NCBI GenBank assembly: GCA_030628755.1
Contig: DAOVQH010000183.1
Location: 1 to 5,551, forward strand
Direction: 5' to 3'
DNA from: Candidatus Cloacimonadota bacterium
GTDB taxonomy: Bacteria; Cloacimonadota; Cloacimonadia; Cloacimonadales; TCS61
Length of the DNA stretch: 5,551 bases
The notes below the pieces were generated by a model that did no database searches, was not told where the DNA came from, and saw only the letters and a list, made by a program, of their open reading frames with translations. This document shows, piece after piece, positions 1-5,551 of this stretch (positions within the stretch are counted from its first letter, which is position 1; every line of letters starts with the position of its first letter). Position numbers and translations under genes: made by a program.

Positions 1-1876
1 ACTCTGTTATACCATTTACCCAATTATTTAAAATTAGATTTTCACCATCAAAATCAATTGTGCTTGTTTGAAGGTTCCATCTGAATTCATTTTGCAAAAT
101 TGGGTTAGTAATATCTTCAGCGTCATAAGTTAGAATTCTATTACTCCGATTATCAGCAATGACTAAATTATTGCCTAATAAATTACAATTTATGGAACCA
201 AAACCAACTCCCCGGTTGTTATTAAGTGAATGCACATAGAATTCATTTACAATAATTGGATTATACGGATCGGAAAAATCAATGATGAAATAACCGCTCG
301 CAGATCCGTACCAGCCTAGATTATAATAACCGGCATAAAGTACATTTTGGAAAACATTGAGATCATGAATTTCGTAATCCAATGGAATGTAGGAGATTGA
401 TTCAGGATTTTCCAGATCACTGATGTCGTAAATCTCGATGCCGTTAATATTGTTGTAAGGATCATAAAGGGTGGCAAAAAGTAAATCCTCTTTAATTTGG
501 TAGTTAACAACTTGATGTGAATTATAAATGTAATTTATATAAACTGGATTGGCGGGATCGCTGATATCATAGAACCTGACAGTATATATTCCATTTTTGA
601 AAAATAAATGATCTCCGATTATTTTGGTTTGATAATTTTCTGCAATAAGTGTATTAATTAATACAGGAGATTCAGGATTGCTTACATCGTATATTTTTAT
701 TCCCACAGAAAAATTTGAACCTGTTCGATACGATAAGTATACAAGATTGTTGATATAAATTATATTCGTTCCCATTTCATCACCAGTAAGATAAATTGGT
801 TCTGTCGGATTGTTTCTTTCATAGATGCCAAGACCATTTATCATATCAGCATAATAAATATAATCATCGGTAAAATCAAAGCCTTCAACATAGGAAAACT
901 CATCAAAATAACGATAGACTTCATAAGGATTGATGCTGTCATCCATATCAACAACCTTCAATCCGTAACTCCAATCTATTAAGTACAGGATTTCGTCTTG
1001 AATTGCATAATGAACAGCTTCTCTTGGAGTAGAATATGTATTTACTAACACAGGATTATTTATGTCTTCAATATCATACATAGAAAATCCAGAAAAAATT
1101 CCGCAGAGATACAGAATATCATTTTGTATGGAAATATTGTGGGGTAATAAAAAATTAGGATTCATAGCAATAAAACTTGGGCTTGTTGGATCACTGATAT
1201 CAATTACAATTATACCTGTCCAATCCGCAATGTAAATTTTATCATTATGTACTGAAAAAGAGTCTAAATTATAAAAATCGTCTATATATTCACCCAATAA
1301 AACAGGATCATTGATTTGGCTTATATCAAAAATTTTTATCCCATCTTCAACCATTAGATACAAGAAGTCCTCAATGATCTCTGCACGTTCTACATAATAA
1401 TCTGTATCGATAGAAACTATTTGTACAGGAGAACTTGCATTTGAAACATCAATTATTTCGAATCCATTAGAATAAACAAAAACTGCTTGATCTTCATTAA
1501 TATTAACATGATGGACCTCCTCAGTGGAAAAATAAGTATTTATTATAATGTTACTTAAATCATTATAATCAATTAATTTTAAGCCATTATCATCACAGAC
1601 ATAAGCAATCGAATCTTTAATGGCAATATTATTGATATGAAGAAAATCGTATAATTCTTCTATAATGAAAGGATTCTCAGGATCTGAAATATCTACTAAA
1701 CAAACACAATTTAGGGGGGTCGGTTCATCAGTACCTATAATCGCTAAATTATTATCAATTTCTATCCAAGATGTAAAATTATACAACGATAATTCTGAAA
1801 TCTTATGAAAAATAGCGTAACTTTGCGATGATATGATTATTATCACCATTATGAAAATTAATTTTTTAAACTTCAT
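1..1876 (-). CDS. Secreted LVIVD-repeat beta-propeller-like surface protein (3' end outside window)
   Basis: I translated this frame by hand: it is open for 625 codons from the ATG at 1876 to the window edge, so the C-terminus is missing. The start is set by an AGAGGAGT ribosome binding site five bases upstream. Residues 1-21 form a signal peptide: MKFKK, then a run of I/V/M/F residues, ending in SQSYA, a plausible signal peptidase I site. The rest is a repeat array. Motifs of the form I-x-[IV]-[YFV]-D-[IV]-S-[DN]-P-x-x-P-[VF] begin near residues 60, 99, 139, 180, 222, 265, 306, 350, 392, 433, 479, 529 and 581, about 39-52 residues apart. Between them lie D-x-[IL]-[AL]-Y-[VL] strands such as DSIAYVCDDNGLKLID. 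This is the pattern of LVIVD repeats, which are thought to fold as beta-propeller blades in exported proteins. No catalytic residues are recognisable. By analogy with the two genes upstream, a C-terminal sorting domain probably lies beyond the edge (inference). The molecular role is unknown; adhesion or scaffolding is likely. Confidence 0.9.
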   Translation of the reverse strand, partial: MKFKKLIFIMVIIIISSQSYAIFHKISELSLYNFTSWIEIDNNLAIIGTDEPTPLNCVCLVDISDPENPFIIEELYDFLHINNIAIKDSIAYVCDDNGLKLIDYNDLSNIIINTYFSTEEVHHVNINEDQAVFVYSNGFEIIDVSNASSPVQIVSIDTDYYVERAEIIEDFLYLMVEDGIKIFDISQINDPVLLGEYIDDFYNLDSFSVHNDKIYIADWTGIIVIDISDPTSPSFIAMNPNFLLPHNISIQNDILYLCGIFSGFSMYDIEDINNPVLVNTYSTPREAVHYAIQDEILYLIDWSYGLKVVDMDDSINPYEVYRYFDEFSYVEGFDFTDDYIYYADMINGLGIYERNNPTEPIYLTGDEMGTNIIYINNLVYLSYRTGSNFSVGIKIYDVSNPESPVLINTLIAENYQTKIIGDHLFFKNGIYTVRFYDISDPANPVYINYIYNSHQVVNYQIKEDLLFATLYDPYNNINGIEIYDISDLENPESISYIPLDYEIHDLNVFQNVLYAGYYNLGWYGSASGYFIIDFSDPYNPIIVNEFYVHSLNNNRGVGFGSINCNLLGNNLVIADNRSNRILTYDAEDITNPILQNEFRWNLQTSTIDFDGENLILNNWVNGITE

Positions 1877-1881
1877 ATTCT

Positions 1882-1889
1882 ACTCCTCT
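1882..1889 (-). promoter_or_regulatory. Ribosome binding site of the LVIVD-repeat gene
   Basis: On the minus strand this reads AGAGGAGT and ends five bases before the ATG at 1876. It is a good Shine-Dalgarno match and fixes the start codon, which is immediately followed by a signal peptide. I found no convincing -35/-10 pair in the short gap upstream. Confidence 0.75.
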
Positions 1890-1900
1890 TTTAAATTGCC

Positions 1901-1959
1901 TATAACGATCTGGCTGTGCCACGAAGAGCGAAACGAGTTTGCGGACAGCCTTGTTACAC
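1901..1959. repeat. Imperfect inverted repeat / attC-like hairpin between genes B and A
   Basis: On the plus strand the parts are: an outer box TATAACGA (1901-1908); a left stem arm GGCTGTgCC (1912-1920); a 22-base loop; a right stem arm GGACAGCC (1943-1950); and an outer box TTGTTACAC (1951-1959). The inner arms pair over eight base pairs if one G (1918) in the left arm is bulged. The outer boxes pair at six of eight positions. A single extrahelical base, flanking TAAC/GTTA boxes and a variable loop are the traits of integron attC sites. No T-run follows the stem on the minus strand, so it is a poor intrinsic terminator for gene B. It could equally be a repetitive extragenic palindrome. The palindrome is certain; its nature is not. 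Confidence 0.5.
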
Positions 1960-2013
1960 ACAAATTCTATTAAAAAACAAACAGTCTTGAAGTATTCACA
2001 GTCTGATAATAAT

Positions 2014-4746
2014 CTATTTTAACAGAAGACATTTCTTAACAACTTTAGATTTTCCGTTAACACTTAATTTGAAAAAATAAATACCTGAACCGACCGATTT
2101 ATTTGATTTGTTTACTCCGTTCCATACAACTAAATGACTACCTTTATCAAATTCATTATTAACAATTTCTTTTACTTTCTGACCCTTTATGTTAAATACT
2201 TCGAGTTTTACATCAGCATCATTTAAAATTTCAAACGAGACTGTTGTAGAAGGATTGAATGGATTCGGATATACACTTAGATTCATATTTGGATTAGCAA
2301 TATTCTCATTGGATATCCCGACAAAATCTGATAAATCAATTTTTTGAACATAGTAATTTCTTTCATATTCACCTTCCATCGGTTTATAACCGCAAGATAG
2401 CAAAAGATATGCATTTTCATCTACAAATTCAATATCTTTAATAGCTTCCATATGTGGTCTATCCATTATAGTCTCAGTAAATTCAGGAACAAGTTGGTTT
2501 CCTGCTTCATCATAAATTGTATATGAGAAGCGATTTTCATAATTAGCGAGCCTGCTGTTGATAAAAAACAGAAATTTTTCACTTTTGTTATAGATGTGTA
2601 ATGTTCGGACAATCGGATTGTAGGAAGTGAAGCTGAAGCTATTTTCCTCAATGAAATTGTGATCATAATCAAATTGATGAACATTAATTGAATCAGGATA
2701 ATTGAAACCTGTAAGATAAAAAAATTCTTCTGAAAATATTGGGTTAAGGCACCGATAATCATCTATATATATAACCCATGGTTCTTCCCAAACAAGGTTG
2801 CCTTCATGAAAATAGTGAAATTCTCGTTCTGACGTTATACCATCACGAGTTAACACAAAAAAATCATCTTCATTGCCGTAAATTTGCATTAGATCACTAT
2901 TATCAGCTAAAAGAATTTCTTCTTCATAAGTTCCGTCTTCATTGATTTTTCTACTGTATACTTCATCTCCGCATCTATAATGAAGATTGTTGCCTTTTAC
3001 TTGCGGACTATTGTAAGAAATACTACCGCTAACATCCCAAAAAACAGCTTGATCCCAGATTAATCCGTTTTCATCAAAATACATTAATTCTATTCGTCTG
3101 CCGCCGGGCCAAACTCCAAGGTTTGTCATAGCATAGAATAGATGACCATTGTAGAAAGAGGCAATTCCGGTAATATAGCGATAGCCGGAAATAATGGAGA
3201 ATTGTTCTGCTGAACTCCAGAGTGGCTCACCGGATAAGCTGAATGCATTTATCGAGACAGTATCTTCTGTATTACCAGTATAGTCTATTTTGTAAGTATA
3301 GATCACATTATCAGAGATTGTGAAATTCGTTTCATCTTCGATTAAAACAGAACCATTTGTTTCATATTGAGGCTCACCATCTTCGTTAAACAGTTGGATC
3401 ATAATGGAATTTCGCACAGAAGAATACCAATAAGCAGCAACACCTTCCGTTCGTTTTACCAAATTAGGATATATCATTTCATATTCAATTTCACGAATTG
3501 TATTAATTTCGGTAACAGCATCCTGTTTCCTCAGCGTAGAAATAGTTTTTAATTCACCTTGAACGATTCCGCTCATACTAAATCCATTTTCGATGTAATA
3601 TTTGTCACAAAACCATGCAGTAATCAGATCTTCGGGAAGATAAAAAATTGGGTCACTTGCACCTGAATCATTTATTTCTATTAGATAATTTTGGTATTCA
3701 TCATCTTCAGTATATCCCGAAATAGAGATAAAGTCTTGGTCTTGATCATAAGCTAGAATGTATGCGTAAACTAAAGTGTTGATAGTGCTTTCTGCTAATA
3801 CGTTTCCTTCATAATCACATTTTTGCAATTCTATTATACCTTCAGATTCATCACTAATGCAATAGAAATAGTTTTCACCATCAAGAATAAATTTGTAATA
3901 ATTATAATTTCCAAGGGAACAGATTACTATTGGATTTTCTCCGGAAAGAGAATTCCCATCCAAATCAAAATACCACATTTTTAATTCATTTTCATCATAG
4001 TCATTGAATATAACATAGAAATCGTTGTTCATAAATTTTCCATAAATACTATTAGTTAATGAAAAAGATTCTGAAAGATAGATTAATTCACCGGTATCTT
4101 CAAACTTCATAAAGTAAAGACTATTAGAAATTTCAATTAAGACATACAATTGATTATCAATAAATTTCTTAATAAGAATTTCGTAATTATTTGATTGGAT
4201 AGGAAGTTCAATCAAACATAAATTATCCCAAATTTCTAAACCTTGATCATCATAATAAGTTCCACAAAGATAGCGGATAGATTCCCTATTAATGATTTTA
4301 AGCTGAATGATTCCACCATTTTCTAAGGGCAGTAATTTATCATCGTAAGATCCCTCATACTCTTTTTCCCATAAAACAGAGCCGGAACTATTAATTTTAT
4401 AAAGCTTTCTACCTGCACGATTTAAACAGAATACTTCAATAAAACAACATTCATCAGTAGATTTGATAATATCAGTTTCAATTATAAAGCTTTCACTCTC
4501 ATCTATTGTTAACGGATCCTGCCAGATAGGAACTCCTTCGTAATCTGTTTTCTGTAGTTTGAGTTTTCGTAATCCCTGGTCAAGTTCTACCCATGTAATG
4601 TAAAGATTATCTGCATCGGTTTTTGCGGAATGTGTACTATAAATAAAATTTCCTTCATAAAGGGGAGAACCATTTTCCCAACAAACATTTGCAGCCAGAA
4701 TTGTAACTGCAAATACTAACAGCATAAACATTGAGTATTTTTTCAT
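2014..4746 (-). CDS. Secreted propeller-like repeat protein with C-terminal sorting (Por/FlgD-Ig-like) domain
   Basis: Complete gene of 910 codons ending in TAG. The ATG at 4746 is preceded by CGGAGGA four bases away and opens a signal peptide (MKKYSMFMLL, hydrophobic to about residue 18, cleavage near ILAA). The body carries roughly 14 degenerate units built on a D-x-x-G-x-x-[LI]-W turn, near residues 66, 117, 165, 213, 259, 307, 356, 451, 501, 556, 597, 644, 691 and 742. Examples are DYEGVPIW, SSGSVLWE, DDQGLEIW, SGEPLW, DENGLIWD and HEGNLVWE. Spacing is about 41-57 residues, with one doubled gap between 356 and 451. This recalls PQQ/WD-type propeller blades, possibly two seven-bladed propellers, but I cannot name the family. 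Residues 826-910 are the sorting domain, starting YPNPFNP, with NIKGQKVK in the middle and ending KCLLLK. In type IX systems such domains direct outer-membrane export and surface attachment. No enzyme motifs are seen. The protein is probably surface-exposed and structural or binding (inference). Confidence 0.93.
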   Translation of the reverse strand: MKKYSMFMLLVFAVTILAANVCWENGSPLYEGNFIYSTHSAKTDADNLYITWVELDQGLRKLKLQKTDYEGVPIWQDPLTIDESESFIIETDIIKSTDECCFIEVFCLNRAGRKLYKINSSGSVLWEKEYEGSYDDKLLPLENGGIIQLKIINRESIRYLCGTYYDDQGLEIWDNLCLIELPIQSNNYEILIKKFIDNQLYVLIEISNSLYFMKFEDTGELIYLSESFSLTNSIYGKFMNNDFYVIFNDYDENELKMWYFDLDGNSLSGENPIVICSLGNYNYYKFILDGENYFYCISDESEGIIELQKCDYEGNVLAESTINTLVYAYILAYDQDQDFISISGYTEDDEYQNYLIEINDSGASDPIFYLPEDLITAWFCDKYYIENGFSMSGIVQGELKTISTLRKQDAVTEINTIREIEYEMIYPNLVKRTEGVAAYWYSSVRNSIMIQLFNEDGEPQYETNGSVLIEDETNFTISDNVIYTYKIDYTGNTEDTVSINAFSLSGEPLWSSAEQFSIISGYRYITGIASFYNGHLFYAMTNLGVWPGGRRIELMYFDENGLIWDQAVFWDVSGSISYNSPQVKGNNLHYRCGDEVYSRKINEDGTYEEEILLADNSDLMQIYGNEDDFFVLTRDGITSEREFHYFHEGNLVWEEPWVIYIDDYRCLNPIFSEEFFYLTGFNYPDSINVHQFDYDHNFIEENSFSFTSYNPIVRTLHIYNKSEKFLFFINSRLANYENRFSYTIYDEAGNQLVPEFTETIMDRPHMEAIKDIEFVDENAYLLLSCGYKPMEGEYERNYYVQKIDLSDFVGISNENIANPNMNLSVYPNPFNPSTTVSFEILNDADVKLEVFNIKGQKVKEIVNNEFDKGSHLVVWNGVNKSNKSVGSGIYFFKLSVNGKSKVVKKCLLLK

Positions 4747-4750
4747 CTTT

Positions 4751-4757
4751 TCCTCCG
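4751..4757 (-). promoter_or_regulatory. Ribosome binding site of gene B
   Basis: The minus strand reads CGGAGGA followed by AAAG and the ATG at 4746. It is a near-perfect Shine-Dalgarno at ideal spacing, preceded by an A-rich run, which suggests efficient translation. It settles the start of the 910-residue protein. Confidence 0.8.
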
Positions 4758-4785
4758 TTTTTTTCTTTACAGTATATACATGTTG

Positions 4786-4837
4786 TGGCTAACTGTTTTG
4801 CGTATGCTGCGGGAAACCGCAGATACGCTTGTAGCAG
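4786..4837. repeat. 12-bp hairpin with one bulged G (attC-like) between genes C and B
   Basis: On the plus strand GCGTATgCTGCGG (4800-4812) pairs with CCGCAGATACGC (4817-4828) across a GAAA loop: 12 perfect base pairs interrupted only by the bulged G at 4806. Outside lie a TAAC-containing box (GGCTAAC, 4787-4793), a six-base spacer on the left, and TT plus GTAGC (4831-4835) on the right; GCTA (4788-4791) pairs with TAGC (4832-4835). On the minus strand, the transcribed one, the stem is followed by AAAACA and GTTAGCC and not by a T-run, so it is not a classical terminator for gene C, although it could stabilise the mRNA end. The architecture closely matches the hairpin at 1901-1959 although the stem sequences differ. 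Confidence 0.6.
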
Positions 4838-4849
4838 CAGCATTCAATT

Positions 4850-5551
4850 TTATTTCAACAACAAACATTTTCTCACAGCTTCGGTTTTGCCGTTTACGTT
4901 CAATTTATACAGATAAACTCCCGAACTTACAGGTTTTCCCGATTCATCATCTCCATCCCACACTTCCGAATGCTGACCTGCTGAAAGCTGATCGCTGACA
5001 AGCTGTTTAACTTTCTGCCCCTTAATATTATAAATTTCAAGCTTTGCGTTCTTTGCGTCCTTTGCGAGAGAAAAAGAAATCGTGGTTTTAGGGTTGAACG
5101 GGTTAGGATAGTTGGTTAATTGGCATTGGGTATTGGGTACTTGGTTTTGGGTAACTTCAACTGTCTCAAACATTTGAATCAGTACCTGCGTGAACTGCTC
5201 ATCGAAAACTTCTACTTGATATTCGATAACATCTTCGTAAAACACGCATTCAGCATAAACATCGTAAATACCGGCAGGAAGTTTGTATTGGAAATTACCC
5301 AAACTATCAGAAAAAGTGAATTCTCCCGGTTCATTATTGATATTTATTAGCACATAATCTACAGGTTCTCCAGTTGATGGATTGTATGTATAACCCTCGA
5401 TACCACCAAAAGCTGGTGAACCGAACTCATAAGGACCGATGTCAATGATGGTACTTCCATTTCCATCTCCATCCCAGACACGATGGTTGTAATCCATATC
5501 AAATGGATAATAATAACCAAGAGTATCGAACCCCGCATCTATTGCCAGGCT
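4850..5551 (-). CDS. C-terminal part of a secreted choice-of-anchor-Q-like protein with CarboxypepD_reg-like and sorting domains (5' end outside window)
   Basis: The frame is open from the window edge to the TAA at 4850-4852, giving 233 visible residues. The in-frame ATG at 5497 is not a credible start, because the reading continues upstream in the same motif (SLAIDAG, then YYPFDMDYN). Residues 1-43 match the end of choice-of-anchor-Q proteins: an S-x-A-I-D-A-G motif, then DGDGNGSTIIDIGPYEF. That tail usually follows a right-handed parallel beta-helix, which would lie outside the window. Residues 49-128 look like a carboxypeptidase-regulatory-like beta-sandwich (GGIEGYTYNPSTGEPVDY, SLGNFQYKLPAGIYDVYAEC). 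A Q/N/T-rich linker (about 130-147) leads to a sorting domain from YPNPFNP at 148 to the terminal KCLLLK. About 49 of 85 positions of this domain are identical to that of gene B. The likely role is a secreted or surface-anchored adhesin or polysaccharide-binding protein; the N-terminal half, and any enzymatic activity, cannot be judged here. Confidence 0.88.
   Translation of the reverse strand, partial: SLAIDAGFDTLGYYYPFDMDYNHRVWDGDGNGSTIIDIGPYEFGSPAFGGIEGYTYNPSTGEPVDYVLININNEPGEFTFSDSLGNFQYKLPAGIYDVYAECVFYEDVIEYQVEVFDEQFTQVLIQMFETVEVTQNQVPNTQCQLTNYPNPFNPKTTISFSLAKDAKNAKLEIYNIKGQKVKQLVSDQLSAGQHSEVWDGDDESGKPVSSGVYLYKLNVNGKTEAVRKCLLLK
5042..5068. repeat. Three in-frame 9-bp tandem repeats inside gene C
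   Basis: The plus strand reads CTTTGCGTT, CTTTGCGTC, CTTTGCGAG in direct succession. The first seven bases are identical in all three copies. On the coding strand the units are in frame, read as AKD-AKN-AK, and sit in the sorting domain just before LEIYNIKG. Gene B has no such tract at the equivalent place (DADVKLE). Confidence 0.8.
5111..5153. repeat. TTGG-rich low-complexity tract encoding the linker of gene C
   Basis: Six TTGG words occur at 5112, 5120, 5126, 5133, 5141 and 5147, about one every seven bases, several extended to TTGGGTA. On the coding strand this is a CCAA-rich tract read as VTQNQVPNTQCQLTN, the linker between the beta-sandwich and the YPNPFNP start of the sorting domain. 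Confidence 0.7.

Noticed and set aside
316..510. Minus-strand open frame of 64 codons
   Set aside because: It lies inside gene A in another frame and has no ribosome binding site or recognisable domain; the gene A frame carries clear LVIVD motifs through the same bases.
1971..2010. Possible intrinsic terminator after gene B (CAGACT ... AGACTG followed by TTTGTTTTTT on the minus strand)
   Set aside because: The stem is only about five pairs with an A-A mismatch and a 12-base loop; too weak to call, although the T-run is suggestive.
2466..2762. Minus-strand open frame of 98 codons
   Set aside because: Shadow of gene B in another frame; hydrophobic by codon shift, with no supporting start signal.
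3367..3552. Plus-strand open frame of 61 codons
   Set aside because: Antisense to gene B, with no homology or Shine-Dalgarno evidence.
4771..4799. Possible promoter for gene B (TATACT at 4776-4771 on the minus strand)
   Set aside because: No acceptable -35 at the right distance, no Bacteroidota-type -33/-7 pattern, and the region is simply A/T-rich.
4655..4843. Minus-strand open frame across the C-B gap containing KCLLGK, resembling the sorting-tail end
   Set aside because: The likeness comes from a chance shared 12-mer (AAATGTTTGTTG) in the gene B signal region and the gene C stop region. The frame runs through the hairpin and has no YPNPFNP or other domain sequence.
1877..4849. CRISPR array, tRNA or riboswitch in the intergenic gaps
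   Set aside because: The gaps (103 and 137 bases) hold only the ribosome binding sites, one hairpin each and A/T-rich sequence; no spaced repeats, cloverleaf or aptamer motif seen.
4731..4998. Plus-strand open frames over the gene B start and gene C end
   Set aside because: They are antisense to well-supported coding sequence and cover the hairpin; no protein features.
5120..5350. Plus-strand open frame of 76 codons
   Set aside because: Antisense to the gene C beta-sandwich; it starts in the TTGG low-complexity tract and shows no family features.

Overview
The window is A/T-rich and carries three consecutive genes, all on the minus strand. It reads as part of a run of exported surface proteins in an uncultured Gram-negative bacterium. 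Two complete C-termini are visible (genes B and C). Both carry the same sorting module of about 85 residues: a YPNPFNP start, a central NIKGQKVK, and a KCLLLK end. This module resembles the type IX secretion (Por secretion tail) / FlgD-Ig-like domains that are abundant in Candidatus Cloacimonadota and also found in Bacteroidota, Ignavibacteria, Marinimicrobia and Fibrobacterota. The LVIVD-type repeat protein next door and the basic-LLLK tail make Cloacimonadota my best guess, but this is inference from protein style and not a marker-gene assignment.

Layout, in transcription order (right to left). Gene C (4850-5551, 5' end outside the window) is the tail of a choice-of-anchor-Q / parallel beta-helix type protein, followed by a carboxypeptidase-regulatory-like beta-sandwich, a short linker and the sorting domain. 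A 103-base gap follows, holding a 12-bp hairpin with one bulged base and the strong ribosome binding site of gene B. Gene B (2014-4746, complete, 910 aa) has a signal peptide, about 14 degenerate propeller-like repeats and the sorting domain. A 137-base gap follows, with a second hairpin of closely similar geometry and the ribosome binding site of gene A. Gene A (1-1876, 3' end outside the window) has a signal peptide and at least 13 LVIVD-type repeats; the frame is open to the window edge.

Together the genes suggest secreted, probably surface-anchored, adhesive or scaffold proteins. No enzyme active site, transporter, regulator, RNA gene or CRISPR array is visible, and I found no convincing gene on the plus strand. 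The two most unusual signals are non-coding or repeat-derived. First, gene B is bracketed by two hairpins that share the same unusual geometry (outer TAAC box, 5-6 base spacer, 6-bp stem, one bulged G, further stem, TT, right-hand box), which recalls integron attC sites. Second, gene C contains two short DNA repeat tracts that are read in frame as protein.
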